64,000 bases of DNA from CALDTK01 sp965215115 (GTDB lineage Bacteria > Bacteroidota > Bacteroidia > Chitinophagales > Saprospiraceae). The DNA is taken from the NCBI GenBank assembly GCA_965215115.1, contig OZ244050.1, positions 2,418,001-2,482,000 on the forward strand. Reading direction: 5' to 3'. Of the stretch, positions 19,288-25,530 are shown piece after piece; position 1 is the first letter of the stretch; each line of letters opens with the position of its first letter. Both the position numbers and the translations under genes were made by a program. The notes under the pieces are model-generated. The model was not told where the DNA came from and did not search any database. It was given only the letters and a program-made list of their open reading frames with translations.

Positions 19288-19525
19288 GATCGAGCTCGTC
19301 TAAGGTTGCTAAGAATTTGTCCATCGGGATGGTACGCCCCTGCTTCACGGCTTGGACGCCCTGTGCAACCAGTACGTACGGTGCCTCCTCCGGGTCGTCG
19401 TCCTTTTCGACGACGTCCAGCACGGCGAGCAGCGTCTCGATGTCGGCCTCGTCGATAGCGCGCTTGAGGCGCTCGCGGAACAGGTCGATCCCGGAGCGGG
19501 TGGCGGTGGCGGTGGTCTCGGTCAT
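19277..19525 (-). CDS. Cognate antitoxin, unit C pair 2
   Basis: An 82-residue acidic protein beginning MTETTATATRSGIDLFRERL and ending LATLDELDRDG. The start at 19525 follows a TACCTTTA box by 5 bases. Its N-terminus is shared with the pair-3 antitoxin, and its C-terminal half matches the pair-2 antitoxin of unit A. Confidence 0.7.
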   Translation of the reverse strand: MTETTATATRSGIDLFRERLKRAIDEADIETLLAVLDVVEKDDDPEEAPYVLVAQGVQAVKQGRTIPMDKFLATLDELDRDG

Positions 19526-19565
19526 AGGAATAAAGGTAAGGCGGGGCAGGGTCACCTAGCGCCCT

Positions 19566-19901
19566 CTACTCCTCCGCCGGCAACTCCTCGATCAGCTCGT
19601 TAACCTCGGCCGCGCTCAGGCCCGCGGTGTCGGTCTTGGAGTAGATCGCGAGGAGGTAGACCGTGTCTTCGACCACCGTCACGTACACCACGCGGAACCC
19701 GCCGGACTTGCCGCGGTTGGCGTCGCGGTTCGGGAGGCGGACTTTGTATGCGGGACGGGTGGTGCCGACGATTCGGTCGCCCGGAAGCTCGCCAGTAAGA
19801 AGTAGATCAATTAGCGTGCGGACAGTTCCTCGCACGGATCGAAATGGTTTGTAAAGCTGTTTCAGGTCCTTATCGAACTTCGATGTCGACTTAACCCTCA
19901 T
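19566..19901 (-). CDS. RelE/ParE-superfamily toxin, unit C pair 3
   Basis: A 111-residue toxin starting MRVKSTSKFDKDLKQLYKPF with the shared C-terminal half RLPNRDANRGKSGGFRVVYV and LAIYSKTDTAGLSAAEV. The ATG at 19901 overlaps the antitoxin by 11 bp as in the other pairs; an ATG four codons upstream is less likely for that reason. This third pair has no counterpart in units A or B. Confidence 0.75.
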   Translation of the reverse strand: MRVKSTSKFDKDLKQLYKPFRSVRGTVRTLIDLLLTGELPGDRIVGTTRPAYKVRLPNRDANRGKSGGFRVVYVTVVEDTVYLLAIYSKTDTAGLSAAEVNELIEELPAEE

Positions 19902-20136
19902 CGTCGAGGGCATCCAGTTCTTGCAAAAGCTCTTCGACGGGTCTCGTACGCCCCTCCCTAATATCCCTCACGCCCAATGCGACCTTCACGTACGGCGTCT
20001 CCTCTTCCTCGCCCTCTATCCCGACGGCATCATATACAGCGAGCAAGGTCTGCAGGTCAGCCTCGTCGATGGCGCGCTTGAGGCGCTCGCGGAACAGGTC
20101 GATCCCGGAGCGGGTGGCGGGGGCGGTCTCGGTCAT
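19891..20136 (-). CDS. Cognate antitoxin, unit C pair 3
   Basis: An 81-residue acidic protein, MTETAPATRSGIDLFRERLK then a divergent second half (YDAVGIEGEEEETPYVKVAL) ending LLQELDALDDEG. The start at 20136 is preceded by TACCTTTA-TTCCC. Neutralisation of the overlapping toxin is inferred from gene order. Confidence 0.7.
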   Translation of the reverse strand: MTETAPATRSGIDLFRERLKRAIDEADLQTLLAVYDAVGIEGEEEETPYVKVALGVRDIREGRTRPVEELLQELDALDDEG

Positions 20137-20160
20137 GGGAATAAAGGTAATAAGTGTTGA

Positions 20161-20283
20161 GACACGAGGCGCACGAAGGAGACACGAAGCGCACGAGGGA
20201 AAGGCAGCCCTGCTTCGTGCGCCTCGTGTCTCCCTCGTGCGCCTCGTGTCCTAACTCCCCCCCCCCTTCGTGCGCCTCGTGTC
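20161..20283. repeat. Cluster of inverted and direct 17-mers
   Basis: Between the TA array and ligA lie five copies of a 17-mer of type GACACGAGGCGCACGAA. Two are forward (20161, and a variant at 20181) and three are inverted as TTCGTGCGCCTCGTGTC (20214, 20267, and 20234 with one base changed). A run of C separates the last two. The set can fold into long alternative hairpins, and the last copy ends exactly where the ligA stop codon begins. It may act as the ligA terminator or as an intergenic repeat. Confidence 0.75.
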
Positions 20284-22419
20284 CTACCCCCCACGCACCG
20301 CCCCCAAGAATTCCCCCTCCGTCATCACGCGCACCGTCCCCAGCGCCTCGGCTTTCTTTAGCTTGCTGCCGGCCTTCTCGCCGGCCACGAGGATGTCGAG
20401 CTTCGCGCTCACGCCGCTCACATTCCGTGCGCCGGCCGCCTCGGCCAGGCCCTGCGCCTCCTTGCGGCCGATGGTCGTGAGCGTGCCCGTAAAGAGGATC
20501 GTCTTGCCGGCGAAGGCCCCGTCCGCATTCGGCACCGTCGGCTTGTCCTCCTCGGTCTGGCGCACGTTGACCCCGAGGGCCGCCAGCTCGTCCACCATCT
20601 GCCGGTTGTGCTCCAGGGCCCACCACGCCATCATGTTGTCGGCCACGGTCTGGCCCATGCCGTGGAGCGCCAAGTAGCGCTCCGGCGGCCACTCCGCCAG
20701 CTCGCGCACGTCCGTGACCTGCTCGGCGAGCATCCGCGAGGCCGTGCGACCGACGTGGTGAATGCTCAGCGAATAAAGGAGTCTCTGGATGGGGTTTTGT
20801 TTCGCCTTTTCGATCGCCGCCTTCAGATTTTCTACCGACCTTTCCTTAAATCCTTCCAGCGCTAATATCTCCTCGTACGGCAATCGATAGATATCCGGCA
20901 AGCCGGTGATAAAGCCGTTTTCGCGAAAGCGCAACAACTGCTTTTCGCCCAAACCATCGATGTCCATCGCGTCTTTCGATACGTGGTGAATAAGCCGCGC
21001 GATGACCTGCGCCGGGCAATCATTATTGATACACAACCACCGCGCCTCGCCCTCGGGTCGGACGATCGGCTGGGCGCACTCCGGACAGCGCTCCGGCCAC
21101 CTGACCTCTTGTTGCGTCCCATCGCGATACTCCGGCAGCGACTTCACGATGTAAGGGATGACATCGCCCGCGCGCTCCACCAAGATCCTGTCCCCGAGTC
21201 GAATGTCCTTGTCGCGGATGAAGTCCTCGTTGTGCAAGCTCACGTTGCTCACCGTCACCCCGGCCAGCGCCACGGGCGTGATCCGCGCCACCGGCGTCAC
21301 CGAGCCGATCTTCCCGACCTGGAAGTCGACCTGCTCGAGGGTCGAGGTCGCCTGCTGGGCCGCGAACTTGAACGCGATCGCCCAGCGCGGGTGGTGACTC
21401 GTGTTGCCGAGTCTGGCCTGCAGCGTGAGGTCGTCCACCTTCACCACCATCCCGTCGAGTTCGTACGGCAGCTCGGCGCGCTGGGCTTGCATGCTTTCGC
21501 AAAAACTCGCCACCGCCTCGATGGTCTCGCACCGGCGCATGTACTCGCCGGGGATCAGGAACCCCAGCCGCCCGAGCGCCTCCACGGCCGCGTAGTGACT
21601 CCCGAGCGCCTGCACGCGGTCCTGCCCGTCGGCGTCCACGCCGTAGCCCAGTTGGTAGACGAAAGCATCCAGCTTGCGCTCCGCGGTCTCCCGCGGGTCC
21701 TTCATCCGCAGCGCACCCGTGGCGGCGTTGCGGGGATTGGCGAACGTCGAGCCTGCCCCGCGCTCGGCCCCGCGCGACTCGTTGATGAGCGCGAAGCGGT
21801 CCTTGCGGATCAGGGCCTCGCCGCGCAGCTCGACGCGTTGCATCCCGAGCGAACTGAAGGCCGCCCGCAGCGGCACCGACGGCAGCGTCCGCAGGTTGTT
21901 GGTGACCTCCTCGCCCTCGGCGCCGTTGCCGCGCGTGGCCCCGCGCACGAATAGATCGTCCTCGTAGACGAGCGCCACCGAGCCGCCGTCGTACTTCGGC
22001 TCCACGGCAAAGGTGAGGGGGGCGTCCGGCTCGAGGTTGAGGTAGCGGCGCACGCTCGCGGCCCAGTCTTGGAGGTCTTCGAGGTTGTACGAATTGGCCA
22101 GCGACAGCATCGGGACCACGTGCGGCACGGTCGCGAACTTCGTCGTCAGGTCGGAGCCGACGCGCTGGCTCGGGGAGTCGGGGCGGACGAGGTCGGGGTG
22201 CGCCTCCTCGAGGCTTAGCAATCTTTGGTAGAGCAGATCGTACTCCCGGTCGCTGATCAGCGGGTCGTCGAGCACGTAGTAGCGGTGCTCGTGGTACTTC
22301 AGCACGCGGATCAGTTCGTCGATGGCTGCCGCGGGCGCCTTTTCGCGCGCCTTGGGCCCGCCGGTGTTTGCGTCGGCGAGGAGTTGCGTGGAGAGCTTGA
22401 GCAGGTCGGGTTCCGCCAT
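20284..22419 (-). CDS. ligA: NAD-dependent DNA ligase LigA, full length
   Basis: A 711-residue LigA, the essential replicative nick-sealing enzyme. Order from the N-terminus: domain Ia (YYVLDDPLISDREYD, residues ~47-61), nucleotidyltransferase domain with adenylated Lys-142 in EPKYDGG, OB fold, zinc finger Cys-445/448/463/468, helix-hairpin-helix repeats, and BRCT from ~residue 634 (GKTILFTGTL). ATG 22419 is preferred to a longer start because it gives the usual MxEPDLL-type beginning and leaves 37 bp to the divergent esterase gene. Two truncated paralogues lie upstream in the window. The stretch 20756-21360 is nearly identical to the truncated copies while the flanks differ, suggesting gene conversion. 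Confidence 0.92.
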   Translation of the reverse strand: MAEPDLLKLSTQLLADANTGGPKAREKAPAAAIDELIRVLKYHEHRYYVLDDPLISDREYDLLYQRLLSLEEAHPDLVRPDSPSQRVGSDLTTKFATVPHVVPMLSLANSYNLEDLQDWAASVRRYLNLEPDAPLTFAVEPKYDGGSVALVYEDDLFVRGATRGNGAEGEEVTNNLRTLPSVPLRAAFSSLGMQRVELRGEALIRKDRFALINESRGAERGAGSTFANPRNAATGALRMKDPRETAERKLDAFVYQLGYGVDADGQDRVQALGSHYAAVEALGRLGFLIPGEYMRRCETIEAVASFCESMQAQRAELPYELDGMVVKVDDLTLQARLGNTSHHPRWAIAFKFAAQQATSTLEQVDFQVGKIGSVTPVARITPVALAGVTVSNVSLHNEDFIRDKDIRLGDRILVERAGDVIPYIVKSLPEYRDGTQQEVRWPERCPECAQPIVRPEGEARWLCINNDCPAQVIARLIHHVSKDAMDIDGLGEKQLLRFRENGFITGLPDIYRLPYEEILALEGFKERSVENLKAAIEKAKQNPIQRLLYSLSIHHVGRTASRMLAEQVTDVRELAEWPPERYLALHGMGQTVADNMMAWWALEHNRQMVDELAALGVNVRQTEEDKPTVPNADGAFAGKTILFTGTLTTIGRKEAQGLAEAAGARNVSGVSAKLDILVAGEKAGSKLKKAEALGTVRVMTEGEFLGAVRGG

Positions 22420-22456
22420 GCGGGCGAAGGTGCGAAAGCCGTAGCATCTTAGCCGC

Positions 22457-23302
22457 ATGAGCTACGCCGCGATCCGTTTCGTGCTTCCCTTCCTGACCAT
22501 GGGGTGCGGGTCGCTGGTTTTGGCGCAAGCCGCCCCCGAGGTCGCCGCGTTGCCGGAAGTACGCAACGGCACCTACCACTACATCGGCGCCCGCGCGTAC
22601 GCCCCGACGTCGGCCGGGGAGAGACGCGAGCTGGACTTCTACCTGCCGACGGACACCACTACGTCGGTGCCGCTCCTGGTCTGGTTCCACGGCGGCGGCC
22701 TCACGGGGGGCGCGCCGCACCTGCCGGAAGGACTGCGCGGACAGGGCATGGGCGTGGCCATCGTCCGGTATCGCCTCTCGCGGGAGGTGAGCGTGCGGGA
22801 CAAGATCGCGGACGCGGCCGCGTCGGTGGCGTACGTCCTCGAACAGGCCCGGGCACTGGGCTACGCGCGCGGCGGGGTAGTCTTGACGGGCCACTCGGCG
22901 GGCGGCTACCTGGCGAGCATGGTGGCGCTCGACACGGGCTACCTCCAGCGTCACGGTCACCACCCACGCGAGTTGCGCGCGGTGGCGCCGCTGAGCGGTC
23001 ACACGATTACGCACTTCACGGAGCGCGCCGCGCGCGGTGTCCCGGAGACGCAGGCGATCGTGGACAGTCTTGCGCCGCTGTACCACGTGCGCAAACAGCA
23101 GCTGCCTTTTCTGATCATCACGGGCGATGCCGAGCTAGAACTACTCGGGCGCTACGAGGAGAATGCCTACTTCGCGCGGATGATGCGCCTGGCCGGCAAT
23201 GAAGCGGTGACCTTGTACGAGTTGGAGGGTTACGGCCACGGCATCGTCGAGCCGGCCCTGCCGCTGGTGGTGAGTTACGTGCGACAGTTGGGGCCGCGGT
23301 GA
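22457..23302 (+). CDS. Secreted alpha/beta-hydrolase (esterase/lipase family)
   Basis: A 281-residue protein with an N-terminal signal peptide (VLPFLTMGCGSLVLAQA). It has the oxyanion motif WFHGGGLTGG, the nucleophile elbow GHSAGGY, an aspartate in ITGDAELELLG and the catalytic histidine in GYGHGIV, as in hormone-sensitive-lipase/BD-FAE-like esterases. Probably periplasmic or exported; substrate unknown. Divergent from ligA with a 37-bp spacer, so promoters must overlap. A hairpin copy (22517) lies within the signal-peptide region. Confidence 0.8.
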   Translation: MSYAAIRFVLPFLTMGCGSLVLAQAAPEVAALPEVRNGTYHYIGARAYAPTSAGERRELDFYLPTDTTTSVPLLVWFHGGGLTGGAPHLPEGLRGQGMGVAIVRYRLSREVSVRDKIADAAASVAYVLEQARALGYARGGVVLTGHSAGGYLASMVALDTGYLQRHGHHPRELRAVAPLSGHTITHFTERAARGVPETQAIVDSLAPLYHVRKQQLPFLIITGDAELELLGRYEENAYFARMMRLAGNEAVTLYELEGYGHGIVEPALPLVVSYVRQLGPR

Positions 23303-23310
23303 GGCCAGGT

Positions 23311-23514
23311 CTAGCGGCGGTTGGCGTCCACGTTGAAGGCCGTGGCGACCTGCTCCTGGCGGGCGTCCGCCGCGCCGCTCACGCCGTCGACGGCGTGGGT
23401 TTCGGCGGGGCGGCTGGTCTGCGTGGACGTGCGGTAGCTGAAGCCGAGCATGCACAGTAGCGCGATGGCGATGAGGACGTAGGCCTCGACGAGTTTGTTA
23501 GACGATTGGGACAT
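23311..23514 (-). CDS. Small single-pass membrane protein
   Basis: A 67-residue protein, MSQSSNKLVEAYVLIAIALL onward, with one membrane segment and a polar tail rich in Ala, Asp and Gln. ATG 23514 is chosen because the upstream extension is arginine- and proline-rich and looks non-coding. It ends 8 bp from the convergent esterase gene. No family recognised. Confidence 0.45.
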   Translation of the reverse strand: MSQSSNKLVEAYVLIAIALLCMLGFSYRTSTQTSRPAETHAVDGVSGAADARQEQVATAFNVDANRR

Positions 23515-23725
23515 TGGGACTGGTTTTCTTCTGTCCCTACGCTGTTTCAAGTACGGTGCCACCCCTACCGAAATAGGGTAGACGAGGGGGTGCGCGGGGG
23601 CGGGCCGGCGGGCGGCTTTCGCCAAAACCCGTCGCCCGTCTGCTGTTCGGCGGGCGGGGAACGCCGGGGGGCGAATAAGTCAGAAACCATGACCCCGCGT
23701 GGCCTCCGTCACCATGCGCGGTGGC

Positions 23726-23965
23726 CTAAACCGGTTCGTCGGTCCGCCGCGGCACCGGATCGTAGCCGTGCCCGGCCCAGGGGTGACAGCGCCCGATGCG
23801 CCGGAGGCCGAGCCACGTGCCCCTCAACGGTCCCCACTCGGCAATGGCGCCGGCCATGTACTGCGAGCAGGTCGGTCGGTAGCGGCAGTTGGAACCGAGC
23901 AGGGGGCTCAGTACACGTTGGTAGGCGCGGACCAGGAAGATGAGGATGTCGCCGAGCCACTTCAC
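23726..23965 (-). CDS. yidD: Membrane protein insertion efficiency factor YidD
   Basis: A 79-residue protein with the diagnostic YidD signature: an amphipathic N-terminal helix (IFLVRAYQRVLSPLLGSNCR), then CRYRPTCSQY and GRCHPWAGHGYDPVP. YidD helps YidC/Sec insertion of inner-membrane proteins. GTG 23965 overlaps the upstream stop as GTGA and is preferred to GTG 23980. Its place after DUF6702 is a common Bacteroidota arrangement. Confidence 0.9.
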   Translation of the reverse strand: MKWLGDILIFLVRAYQRVLSPLLGSNCRYRPTCSQYMAGAIAEWGPLRGTWLGLRRIGRCHPWAGHGYDPVPRRTDEPV

Positions 23966-24507
23966 CTCCCGAAGGTACACTCGAGGCGCTGGCCCGTCAG
24001 CAGGTCGTAGTCCGCGGCCTCGCCGTTGCGCTGCCAGACGATGACGTTTTGCTGATCGCCGTACAGGTCGATGAAGAAACGCGAGCGCACCGTGATCGCG
24101 GGTTCGCCGGCGGGCAGGGGCGCGCTCAGGTAGATGTACATCGCGTACGGATCATCGGCCGCCTCCATGCCGAGGTAGCGCAGGTTCGGGAGGAGCTTAC
24201 TTCCGTGCATCAACTGGATGCGCCGGCGGACGTAAGCCTCGACGAGGCTATCGGCGAGCGGGTGTTGTTTTGGCGAAAGCAGATCGAGACCCTCCTGCGT
24301 GACGCCCCCCGCGCCCGAGAGCGCATCCTTCGGCAGGCGGTGCTCCTTCGCCACGGCCGTCTCGAGGTCGTCGACGAAGGTCTGCAAGGTGAGCTTGACG
24401 CGCCGGTCTTCGCTGTCGACGTTGACGGTGAGCCGCGAGACGTGGAAGTCGTGCGCGACGGTGGCGGTCGAGAGGAGGGCGAAGAGGTAGGGGAGGAGCA
24501 GCGGCAT
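23962..24507 (-). CDS. DUF6702-type secreted protein
   Basis: A 181-residue protein with a short signal peptide (LLLPYLFALLSTATVA) followed by HDFHVSRLTVNVDSEDRRVK and LTLQTFVDDLETAV, the conserved opening of the DUF6702 family found beside HupE-like and YidD genes in Bacteroidota. Molecular role unknown. It overlaps yidD by 4 bp. A TACCTTCA box lies 25 bases before ATG 24507. A degenerate hairpin copy at 24267 encodes LSPKQ. Confidence 0.75.
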   Translation of the reverse strand: MPLLLPYLFALLSTATVAHDFHVSRLTVNVDSEDRRVKLTLQTFVDDLETAVAKEHRLPKDALSGAGGVTQEGLDLLSPKQHPLADSLVEAYVRRRIQLMHGSKLLPNLRYLGMEAADDPYAMYIYLSAPLPAGEPAITVRSRFFIDLYGDQQNVIVWQRNGEAADYDLLTGQRLECTFGR

Positions 24508-24543
24508 CTGTGGGAGAGAACGTGAAGGTAGGGCGGGGAGTGT

Positions 24544-24657
24544 GGGGTGCCTGGGTGCCTGGGTGCCTGGGTGCCTGGGTGCCTGGGTGCGGGGTGCTTG
24601 GGTGCGGGGTGCTTGGGTGCCTGGGTGCCTGGGTGCCTGGGTGCCTGGGTGCGGGGG
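24544..24657. repeat. Octamer tandem repeat GGTGCCTG
   Basis: About fourteen head-to-tail copies of an 8-bp unit GGTGCCTG or its variants GGTGCGGG and GTGCTTG fill the space between DUF6702 and hupE. A non-coding variable-number repeat; no gene is interrupted. Confidence 0.9.
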
Positions 24658-24671
24658 GTTAGGCTACGCGG

Positions 24672-25268
24672 CTAGAGGACGCTGAATAGGATGCGCAGAC
24701 CGAGCGCCGCTACGGCGACTAGGAATAGTTTGCGGAGCAGCAAGGGGCGCCACTGGAACATCTCGAAAAGCAGGTACGTGACGACCCACAGTCCGAACAG
24801 CATCAGCACCTGTGCGGCCTCCACGCCGAGCGTGAAGGCCAGCAGCATCTGGAATAGCTCGCCGGCGCCCTGCCCGTCCCCCAAGATCGACACGAACGCC
24901 CCCCCGAAGCCGAGTCCGTGCACGAAGCCGAAGCTCTCGACCAGCAGCAGCGTGACCGCGTACTTCACCCTCCCGAAGCGCAGATCGTAAGGATCGGCCT
25001 GGAGGAAGACTAGGTCGACGAGCGCCAGCACCACGATGCTCCCCGCGATCGCGGGCTCGACCCACGCCATCCCCGCCGGCACCGTGCCCACCGCCATCAT
25101 CGTGATCGCCGTCGTGTGCCCCAACGCAAACACCGTCGCCAGCACGAGCCACCTGCGCCACAGCACCGGCGCGTACGCCAGGGCGATCGTGAGGAGGAAC
25201 AGCTGGTGGTCCCAGGCCCCGGCGTCGGTGAGGTGGCGGTAGCCGAGGTGGAAGAAGGTCGGGAGCAC
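24672..25268 (-). CDS. HupE/UreJ-family membrane protein
   Basis: A ~198-residue six-helix membrane protein. FHLGYRHLTDAGAWDHQLFL, ALGHTTAITMMAVGTV and VESFGFVHGLGFGGAF are the GxxHxxxGxDHxLF and histidine motifs of the HupE/UreJ C-terminal domain, implicated in nickel or other metal uptake. GTG 25268 is chosen because it places the first conserved motif a few residues in, as in relatives; the open frame upstream is low-complexity. It heads the hupE-DUF6702-yidD group, separated by the octamer repeat. Confidence 0.75.
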   Translation of the reverse strand: MLPTFFHLGYRHLTDAGAWDHQLFLLTIALAYAPVLWRRWLVLATVFALGHTTAITMMAVGTVPAGMAWVEPAIAGSIVVLALVDLVFLQADPYDLRFGRVKYAVTLLLVESFGFVHGLGFGGAFVSILGDGQGAGELFQMLLAFTLGVEAAQVLMLFGLWVVTYLLFEMFQWRPLLLRKLFLVAVAALGLRILFSVL

Positions 25269-25530
25269 GGGGTTGAGAGTTGAGAGGGGGCAGGTGGGAG
25301 CGGCAAAGCAAGGTTGTACAGACCCAAACCCCGAAGTATCGGCACCATCCACGAGCGTACTCGGTGATCCGGCTCGCGGGCACTTATGACTGTCCACCCG
25401 AACGATTTGCCGGCCGTGCGCGCTCTCGCAGTAGGCGCGGGCTATGAAGTTTACAAATGGCGTAAAAATATTTCCTTAGTAGGGCATGCAGCCAAACAAA
25501 ACCCGATATACTTTTCCGGCCTAAAGCACG

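Larger units (their letters stand above)
3965..22419. repeat. Tandem triplication of a membrane protein / GT2 / toxin-antitoxin / ligA unit
   Basis: Three consecutive blocks have the same order and orientation: membrane protein (+), GT2 (+), RelE-type TA pairs (-), ligA (-). Units run 3965-8784, 8843-16582 and 16641-22419. Units A and B end in a ligA lacking its 5' portion, and the truncation points (8784, 16582) join the same sequence upstream of the next membrane-protein gene. Only the last ligA is complete, as expected when a segment from before the membrane protein to inside ligA is duplicated in tandem. Membrane protein and GT2 of B and C are almost identical, whereas the truncated ligA of A and B are almost identical. 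This fits a second duplication by crossover between ligA copies. Confidence 0.9.

Noticed and set aside
21023..23086. 687-codon open frame opposite and beside ligA
   Set aside because: It is Arg/Ala-rich, lies in an alternative frame of ligA and antisense to the esterase, and has no protein-like motifs; a high-G+C shadow.
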